Positions 57,152 through 64,000 of a DNA stretch of 64,000 bases are shown piece after piece. The DNA comes from Hysterangium stoloniferum (taxonomy: Eukaryota > Basidiomycota > Agaricomycetes > Hysterangiales > Hysterangiaceae). A program made the translations under genes and the position numbers. The notes below the pieces were generated by a model that saw only the letters and a program-made list of their open reading frames with translations, had not been told where the DNA came from and did no database searches. Location: contig WHVD01000065.1 of NCBI GenBank assembly GCA_015178975.1, positions 310,001 to 374,000 of the forward strand. The letters run 5' to 3'. The stretch's first letter is position 1; each line of letters begins with the position of its first letter.

Positions 57152-58035
57152 AGAGGGTTTGAACTGGGCTCAATATTGATTTTTAAGTCATAAGGCCTGT
57201 GTGGTGCAAGCCGGTCAGCTTTTTGCTTACTGAAGATATCTGTGAAATCATGGTATTTTTGGGAACTCCTTCCAGGTCAGCTTTTAGCTCAGATAATTCT
57301 GGAGTCGCAAAATGTCCAGATGCTTCATCAACTTTTAAGCTGATCAAAAAACACTGTGATCTGTCCAGTTTACTCACCCTAACAAATGCTGAAGTGTTGA
57401 TGAGAGAGATTTTCGGAGGTTCAGAGGTTTCAGTAGAAGCCAGAAGTGCTGTTGAGGCCAAAGAGGCTCTGGCCAGAATAGATGCTGCAGGAGGAATGGA
57501 AGTGTCAGGAATCTGGAAATTAATACTGCCCAATACCCAGTCAATCAATGGATTATGTATATCGGGTGAGCCAGTTGTATCCAAGAACTACCAAACAGCT
57601 AGAGTCCAACTGTGTTACGAAAAAAGTAACCATCTGGGATGTTCCACACAGGAACTGGATAGACATGTCGCAGGCTTGAGTAATTGCTGTATTACTAGCG
57701 CCGTCAAACAGACACAAAGAAATTGCAGGAACAGAATGGAGTTTCAGATTATGTTTCATGGCAAAGGTGGTATCTACAAAACAGTGTGTGGAGCTGGAAT
57801 CTATCAGAGCTCAGAACACTAAATTTCCAAGAAGGTCAGAAACAAGTTTTACAAATAGTGAGTCAGGATTAGAGAGAGCAGACATGTTGAGATGGATAAT
57901 CTCGGAAACATGGAGAGAGTCAATGCAACCCTCTGTCCGTGCAGATTCTGGAGGGTTGCTTACTCTTTTTTCAACTCCATGGTGGGTTTTTCCTTGGATG
58001 TTGTAGTCATAGTGGAAGTTACTGTCACAAATCAA
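57152..58035 (-). pseudogene. Gypsy protease and linker
   Basis: Minus-strand frames include HCFVDT-like and DMSIQFLCGTSQMVTFFV, VVLGYNWLTRY followed by DWVLGSINFQIP and the Ala/Ser-rich linker ASILARASLASTALLAST, as in Agaricomycete gypsy polyproteins where the retropepsin domain precedes RT. Broken by stops and shifts near 57750-57850. Confidence 0.65.
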
Positions 58036-58774
58036 TTATTCTTCAATAAAGTTGAATAATTCTCTATTGATTGAACTCGAAAGCCTCATTCGACAAAGTA
58101 TATATTTGCCCTGTTGATGAAGTAAGAGGCTACTACCAGTCGTGAGAACTCACAGAAGTATTGTTGAAGAAGTTACAATGAGTTAGATTATTAATATGAC
58201 TAATTTACAGATATTTCGACTGACTTCCCTCACTCCTTTCATGGCCCTTTTATGCTTTTCTTCATATCGTTATGACTATATTATGATCTAATAATGAAAT
58301 CATTTGTGATGTTGAAATGAGACATGTCGAAAGAGATTTGATGTTGTCAAATAATGTTTGGGTTTGTTGAGTCAAAGAGTTGAAAGCTGAGGTTTCCCAA
58401 GAGAATCCAATGGAATGTTCTCAAAGCAACAAGGTGTTGACTAGCAAGTCTTCTGGCAATAACTCAGGCAATAACACCAGCAACTCTGGCACTCTACTGG
58501 CAAATCAAATTCCAATCAGAAAAAAGACAAGAAATCCAACAAGGAAAAACAGTCAACTTCTGACAAACCCAACATTTCCCATTTGTTGGTACTGATGGTA
58601 AACTCACCCCGAAGGAGAAACAATGATGCATGGATAACAATCTCTGCCTTTTCTGTGGGAAAGGTGGACACAAGGTTTCCGATTGTACCATTAAGTCTAA
58701 CTCTTCCAAGGCCTGCACAGTAACTGTCACAACCATCACAAGTCACAACATTGTCACAAATATTCAAAGATAAT
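58036..58774 (+). pseudogene. Inverted gag block with zinc knuckle
   Basis: On the plus strand, opposite to the rest of the chromovirus: a Ser/Asn/Gly-rich spacer (SGNNSGNNTSNSG), KLTPKEKQ, then a CCHC knuckle (CLFCGKGGHKVSDC) and SSKACTVTVTTIT. This is exactly the gag segment missing on the minus strand between gag body (58775-59265) and protease (below 58035), whose minus-strand reading begins with a similar VTVTSTMTTTSKEKP. The left part, 58036-58380, is of unknown origin. Confidence 0.65.
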
Positions 58775-59265
58775 ATTTGATTGTTCCCAATAATGGGCAT
58801 CGGATGTCTGAGCTTTAATCTGCATGAGTTGGAGAGTTTTCAGCTTCCCATCTTCACATATCTTGTCTTTAAGGTGTGATGGAAGTCTCATATAGAAATG
58901 GTGTCTGAGGGTGGAATCGTCCCAACCACATCATGCAGTGAGGGTATTGAACTTGAGAAGATAATCGGAAACTCATTGATTGTCCTTCATCTTAAGTGTC
59001 ATTAATTCATTTTCCACTTCACTGGATTGATCATAAGGTCCAAAATTAGTTTCCAGTTCTTCCACAAATGCATCCCAGTCATCGAGCCATACAGGTGTCT
59101 CATCGGATATTCTGGATAGTCCAGGTTTGAACCAATCCTGAGCAGTATCCTTGAGATAAGAGAGTGTGAAATTGACTTTTTGACTGTCAGATTTAAATGC
59201 AGCGGGTCAATCACGGAAACTGAAATGGCATTGGAGAAGGAAATTCTTCAATTTTTTCAGATCCT
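58775..59265 (-). pseudogene. Gypsy gag body
   Basis: Minus-strand fragments resemble the capsid-like region of Agaricomycete gypsy gag: DWDAFVEELETNFGP-like, then VSDYLLKFNTL, CGWDDSTLRHHFYMRLPSHLKDKICEDG and LKTLQLMQIKAQTSDAHYW. Frameshifts divide it. Truncated on the right by Tc1 debris at about 59270. Confidence 0.6.
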
Positions 59266-59269
59266 TGCC

Positions 59270-60090
59270 GGTAAATGGTTCAAGTGTATCCCCCCTTGGC
59301 CTTTAGCACTGCAGCAACTCTTCTAGGCATGCTCTTGATCAATTCAAGGCATGGTTCTTTAACTCCAGGTGGGGCTGTATGGGTTGGAATGGAGTGGGAA
59401 TGCTTGCAGATATTGAAGGAAGGATGGATTCTGCACAATATGTGGAGATCCTGGCTCAGCATTTGTTCCAGAGCATTGAAGATTTGAAGATTCCAGCAGG
59501 TGAGGCCATTTTCCAGCAGGATAATCACCCTAAACACACATCCAAGATGGCACAAAAATGGTTTTCTGAACATCATATTCAGGTGTTAGACTGGCCAGCA
59601 CAGTCTCCTGACCTGAATCCCATAGAAAAGTTTTGGAAGAAACAGCTCCAGAAATATCCTTCACCACCAGTGGAGTCCGACGACTGGTACATGAGACACA
59701 TGACAGACTGTTTGACCATAACGAGAGCAGGGTTCCAATGAGCTATTATATTAAATTACATATATCTCAATGAATATTGATGGGAGTTACATAATTCTTT
59801 TTTTGTGGTATAGCTATGATCAAATACTAATGTTTGATACACCAACACTTTGTTTATATCTGTTGATGCTCTCAAGTTATTCATCAGACTATTAAAAAAT
59901 GTAAAACATTGGGACAATTTTGTGAGTCACTGTATGTTTCTTGCATTATCATTGTGCATGCACTTAGTACTTTGTACTTACATTTTCCAGCTTAGTGTAA
60001 AGCATAGGAAGGCAAGATTGGCATTTGCCCAGAAGTATAGGGAATGGACTGTAAAGGACTGGAAGAGTGAATCCCGAGAGGTAAGAGAGT
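59270..60090. mobile_element. Rearranged Tc1 fragments in opposing orientations
   Basis: 59277-59350 encodes a Tc1 C-terminus on the minus strand (SMPRRVAAVLKAKGGYT). From about 59360 the plus strand encodes the middle and C-terminal part of a Tc1 transposase (GWNGVGMLADIEGRMDSAQY, QQDNHPKHTS, SPDLNPIE with the catalytic Glu present). A terminal repeat ends GGGACAATTTTGTGAGTCACTG at 59914-59933, and beyond it a plus-strand piece (SVKHRKARLAFAQKYREWTV) appears at 59990-60085. At least three breakpoints are needed. Confidence 0.75.
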
Positions 60091-60137
60091 CTGTAGTTGA
60101 CTTTTCAGGAGTCTGTGGAGAATGTGGTGGGTTGATC

Positions 60138-60393
60138 ATGGAAATTGAAGTAACATTGCATGAGGAAGGTGGACAGTTTGTGGGGGTTGGAAGCTGTGAA
60201 GGGTTCTGGAGTATTGACCTTTGACCATGGAGGTTCCTGTTCCTTCTATTCTTCAAGCAGGTGAGTATGGAAATTGAAGCAACATTGCATGAGGAAGGTG
60301 GACAGTTTGTGGGGGTTGGAAGCTGTAAAGGGTTCTGGAGTATTGACCTTTGACCATGGAGGTTCCTGTTCCTTCTATTCTTCAAGCAGGTGA
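60138..60393. repeat. Two tandem copies of a 129-bp unit
   Basis: The unit beginning ATGGAAATTGAAG is repeated at 60138 and 60267 with about three differences. The period is a multiple of three and a minus-strand frame remains open through both copies (43-residue repeat with SILQNP and PTPTNCPPSSCNV), but that frame has no known family and includes Tc1 sequence at its end. Confidence 0.85.
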
Positions 60394-60426
60394 GTCATAA
60401 ATTTATCTATAGTACCTGCTAAAAAT

Positions 60427-60675
60427 TCAGAAGTGGGTCCTCAGCATGTGGTCATTCCATAGTTGAGGGGTTTCGACACCTTTGCCCTTGTCAGGGGCCA
60501 CAGACACTTCCTCATGCTCAGAGGCATCCAGATTCTCCAGTATTTCTTCAAAGTGGGATTCATCCATGGTGTCTGGGTTGTGTCTGGATGTCTGGCTGGT
60601 ATACAAAACAAGTGGTGACCAGAGTGTAGTGAGCTCCAGTTGTTCAGATGGTTTCTTTCTTGAAGGCATGGTCAT
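60427..60675 (-). pseudogene. Gypsy-type gag N-terminus
   Basis: An 82-codon frame directly downstream (minus strand) of the 5' LTR at 60706-61253: basic start (MTMPSRKKPSEQ) and an acidic stretch (EEILENLDASEHEEVSVAPD). Position just after the LTR and the charge layout fit a gag start; it stops after 82 codons where other repeats intervene. Confidence 0.45.
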
Positions 60676-60705
60676 GACAATCTGTGAGATTTGATCAGAA
60701 AATAC

Positions 60706-61253
60706 TGTTAGGTGTGGGGCTCACAGGTGGGTCTCTGGGGAAACCCATGGAATTTCTGGGAAAGATGCGGCTTCAGCTTATGTGCTGCACCTTCGCAGAT
60801 CACATTGTGCAATTTTGAACAGGAGCAGACAGGAAACCCATGGGTTCCAAGAATATGCAAGGAGCAAAAGACAAGTAGAAACTAAGTTGATTTTCTGATC
60901 AGATTGTATGCACAAATAACTACTGGACTATATAGACTAGTAGATTATTGTACTACTAACTTAGAATACAAAAAGACATATCAAGAGTATAATAACACAA
61001 TAAACCAGATGTCAAACAAATAGGGAAACACAGTGGTAAACTGAACCAGATGTCAAACAGGCAAAGACAGATTGAGAACAAGGGGGTCTGGAATGTCTGG
61101 GCAGGGTCCAGTGCATAGTTCATATGATACAGAGAGTTGGCACATATAGAATGGAGTCTGGGTTATTTGGGCAGAGTCCAGTGGTGAGATCCCATGATAT
61201 AGAAAGTCAGCATGTACAGAATGGGTCCTGGGTCCTGGCAGGTTTTCTGGTTG
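60706..61253 (-). repeat. 5' LTR (beta family), cut by a Tc1 element
   Basis: The plus-strand left end is TGTTAGGTGTGG; the right (U3) end is lost at the Tc1 insertion (TA at 61254-61255), about 10 bp before the expected GATCCTAACA. Contains the conserved LTR box (60767-60798), CTATATAG and GATTATTGTACTAC. The interior next to it starts GTATTTTCTGATC on the minus strand, similar to GTATATTAGAAC after the alpha LTR. Confidence 0.7.
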
Positions 61254-61554
61254 TACAGTGGCTTAAAAAACTGTCCCAATGTTTTCTCATTTTTGAAAGG
61301 TTGGATTGGCATGGATTACTGACATAAGCAGAAACTCTAAGTAAATTATCAAAGGTACTATAAGATCATGGCTTGAAGGTAAGCCTTGGTTCATGTGATT
61401 TGAATCAAGACCCATTGAATGATAAATAAAACAAAACAGTTATTCATTGAGACAGTTTTTTGACCTATACATAATTATTTTACAATCTATTACTTTGTAT
61501 GACCCCCTTTTTCCTTTATAACTGCCCTGATCCTTCTAGGCATACTTTCTATTA

Positions 61555-63143
61555 CAGTGGGGGACAAAACCATTCCAATGATTATTTATACATATGTCAA
61601 AGAATGTTGAATAACTCAATGAGTACTTGACCAATTGACCTGAAATTTTTAATTTAGGTAGTCATACATATATGTTGGCTATATACCCTAATAATTCTAT
61701 GACATAACCATTATTTGTCATCAAACTATAAATCAAGTACTAATGCAATCTCATTGGAACAGTTTTGTCCTTGGTATATAATCCAATACAAATCATATAA
61801 TCTAGTACTTGGTGTAACCCCCCTTGGCATCCAAAACAGCTGCAATCCTTCTAGGCATACTCTCTATCAAATTCTGAAAAATAGAAGCAGGAATCCTGTC
61901 CCATTCTGTCTGGACCCTTTCCCATAACTCCTGAATACTCCTAGGCTCCACTTCATACTCTAGTAGCCCCTTCTTGAGGTAATGCCAAAAGTGTTCAATT
62001 GGATTAAGATCAGCAGATTGAGGGACCCATATAATGACATCAAAATCACTGCCATTAAACCAATTGGTGGCCTTCTTGCTCTTGTGTTTGGGATCATTGT
62101 CTTGCTGAAAGACAATATCCCCAGTCTTCTTCTTGTAATGCTTGAGAGATTCTTGAAGTTCATCCTCCAAAATGCTAATACAAAGTTCAGCATCCATCCT
62201 CCCATCAATCTTGGTGGCATATCTTGGTCCTTCCCAGAACATACAACCTCACAACATCAGATTCCCCCCTCCAAACTTGACTGTGCCCTCAACCAGCCTA
62301 TCACTGAGCCCCTCTTCTGCTTTTTTCCACATCCACTTCCTCCCATCTGACCCCAAATGATTGATTTTAGTCTCATCTGACCAAAAAACCCTCTTCCAGT
62401 CCTCCAGAGACCAGTTCTTGTATGCCAATGCAAAGTCCAGCCTCTCCCTTCTATGCCTTTTTGTGAGTTTAGGCTTTTTCCTCTTCACCACAGCCTTCAT
62501 TCCAGCTTTCTTGAGTTCCCTATGAATTGTTCTTGCAGAGATAGACTCCCCATTCATATCTTGTAGGACTTTAGAGGCCTGAGTGGCATGGTCAATCTTC
62601 TGGGAAGTGATTTGTTGGATGATGTAATGGGTATTAGAGGGAGAAAGTTTGCATGGATGACCTCCAGCTGCTTTGGAGAGGAGGAAGAATGTTTAGAGTG
62701 AATTCTGGATATAGTAGAGACAGAACGACTAGTGGTAGCAGCTGTTCATGTGCAGACTTGCCCTTGTCAAGTAGAGTAAGAACACGATCAAGTTAAGCAG
62801 GAGTGAGAGCTCTCATGATGTAAACTGATAGGTTGTTGGGATGCTATCACTTGGAGAAGTGAAGTTGTATATATACACAATTTGAACAAGTCACATGATT
62901 TTATTTGCATTTATTTGTGGATAATCAATAAGGTTATGTGCTAATCATGTGACAGGGATAAATTGTTCCAATGAGATTGCATTAGTATTTGATTTATAGT
63001 TTGATGAAAAATACTTCTTATATCATAGAATTATTAAGGTATATAGCCAACATATATGACTACCTAAATTAAAAATTTCAGGTCAATTGGTCAAGTACTC
63101 ATTGAGTTATTCAACATTCTTTGACATATAAAAAATCATTGGA
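61555..63143 (-). mobile_element. Tc1-like element nested in the previous one
   Basis: Left end CAGTGGGGGACAAAACC next to TA (61553-61554). Terminal repeats of about 190-220 bp at 61555-61775 and 62952-63143, each with an inner inverted copy of the outer motif (CATTGGAACA-TTT-TCC). The extreme right end (about 20 bp) and adjoining host bases are missing. Confidence 0.85.
61802..62822 (-). pseudogene. Tc1-type (DD34E) transposase, nearly intact
   Basis: Cut-and-paste transposase. The start (MRALTPA) is at about 62817; early lesions are an in-frame stop after Ala-7 and a frameshift with stops near 62740-62690. From 62557 to 61802 all three catalytic acids are present: WSDETKIN, QQDNDPKHKS and NPIEHFW, with LIESMPRRIAAVLDAKGGYTKY at the C-terminus. 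A frame change is needed near 62245 between the two long frames. Least damaged transposase in the window but still broken. Confidence 0.88.
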
Positions 63144-64000
63144 TTGCATTCCACTCCTCCACCACTCTCTCCCACAATTCATGTACTCCCTTGGGTGGTA
63201 TGTTATATTTTTTGGAGTTGGCATTTGAGGTGTTCCAAAAGATATTCCATGGGGTTAAGATCAGGGGATTGGGGATAGTACTTGAATTTCCTTGTCCTCA
63301 AAACCATTTTGTTGCCTGCTGAGATGTATGTTTAGGATCATTGTCCTGCTTAAACTAACAGTTGGCCTCCTCCATTTCCAACTTTTCAAAAATTTCCACT
63401 ACTCCCAGCTCCAAAATTTGACAGTATTTTTCAGCAGCCATCCCCCCCTGCACTTCTGTGAGCTTTCCCACCCCATTTCAACCCATATGTACAACCCCAT
63501 GAGGTTATTTCCTCCTCCATGTTTGACCATTGGTGTTGTAGTCCTGTCAGACACTGGTTCTCCTCTTTGTTTCTGCACATATGACTTCCATCTGACCCAA
63601 TCTGGTTAATCCTGGGCTCATCTGACCATAACATCCTCTTCCAGTCCTCCACAGTCCAATTTTCATGATATTGGGCAAATTTGAGCCACTTCTGACAATG
63701 AATGGCTTTGCACAATGGTCACCTTTGCTTTGTTGCAGAGTAAAAACCATTCTCCTTCAGTATTGTATTTCTGACTGTTTGGGAAGTGACAGGGTTGGAG
63801 ATGATAGAATTAATGAATTGGGCAGCCTGAACTGCATTATCAAGCTGTCCAGATCTGATTTGATGGATTATTGACTGTTTGTCGTGACCAGAAAGCTTGG
63901 AAAGACAGCCCCCAGGATTGTTCTCCTTGTTCCCATCCACTTCCCTACTAATCCTATTCACAGTACTCTTGCCTAGACTAGTTCTTTCCTGGATTTGGTG

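Larger units (their letters stand above)
51950..59265 (-). mobile_element. Chromovirus (Ty3/gypsy with chromodomain), decayed and rearranged
   Basis: Order on the minus strand from 59265 to 51950: gag body, an inverted gag zinc-knuckle block (58380-58770), protease, a lambda solo LTR (56678-57151), RT-RNase H, integrase, chromodomain, an antisense ORF region, polypurine tract, 3' LTR. Protease-RT-RNase H-integrase order is diagnostic of Ty3/gypsy; the chromodomain after the integrase defines chromoviruses and is thought to guide insertion to heterochromatin. No matching 5' LTR is present; the element's left side is lost at the Tc1 debris near 59270. Confidence 0.85.
61256..64000 (-). mobile_element. 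Tc1-like element, split by another Tc1 and cut by the window end
   Basis: The left terminus is CAGTGGCTTAAAAAACTG after TA; an inner inverted copy (GAGACAGTTTTTTGAC) is at 61459-61475. The C-terminal transposase code (minus strand, GGHTK-like) begins near 61485 and is interrupted at 61554. It resumes at about 63144 and runs to the window edge: KWLKFAQYHENWTVEDWKRM, LWSDEPRIN (first Asp), and the N-terminal part (FINSIISNPVTSQTVRNTIL) near 63800. Several frameshifts; the first Asp is present. Confidence 0.8.

Noticed and set aside
51950..61253. LTRs at 51950-52499 and 60706-61253 as the pair of one element
   Set aside because: Both lie on the same strand around gypsy genes, but their sequences differ far more than two LTRs of one insertion should; they belong to different families.

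Overview
The window looks like nuclear DNA of a filamentous fungus, most likely a mushroom-forming basidiomycete (Agaricomycetes). The evidence is the density of 36-80 bp GT-AG introns, a ROT1 gene, a proteasome beta-6 (PRE7-type) subunit whose sequence reads like basidiomycete homologues, and a fungal transposon mix (chromodomain Ty3/gypsy, Ty1/copia, Tc1-like DD34E elements, a Helitron helicase, LINE ORF1 debris). The species assignment is inference.

The layout is two-compartment. Four short islands of normal composition carry host genes: about 1-4650 (membrane-anchored aspartic protease), 12250-19600 (proteasome subunit), 30200-34870 (small secreted beta/gamma-crystallin-like protein and ROT1) and 44230-48550 (a 289-residue protein of unknown function with three micro-exons). 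All confidently modelled genes are on the minus strand. The islands are separated by mobile-element blocks (about 4660-12240, 19600-30200, 34900-44230 and 48550-64000) in which most older elements have almost no CpG dinucleotides, as expected if CpG-methylated repeats decay.

The mobile blocks are strongly nested and many junctions can be read to the base. Solo LTRs with 5-bp target-site duplications (TSDs) interrupt a copia polyprotein (23106-23912), a gypsy reverse transcriptase (50184-50918), the join between gypsy protease and RT (56678-57151) and a Helitron helicase (twice, 41869-42343 and 42849-43923). A Tc1 element sits inside another Tc1 (61555-63143 inside 61256-64000+). A minus-strand chromovirus spans about 51950-59265, with its 3' LTR, polypurine tract, chromodomain integrase, RT-RNase H and protease recognisable, plus an inverted gag block and an antisense coiled-coil ORF.

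The most unusual object is a 205-206 bp element present twice (4663-4868 and 25416-25620). It has TG...CA ends and exact 5-bp TSDs like an LTR, but carries a tRNA-Thr(UGU)-like sequence with Pol III A and B boxes in its interior. It resembles neither an ordinary SINE nor an ordinary LTR; the closest concept is the plant Cassandra elements, whose LTRs carry 5S RNA. A second general signal is a short conserved box, with core CACATAAG and CAGC/GCTG flanks, found near the 3' end of otherwise diverged LTR families at nine places.
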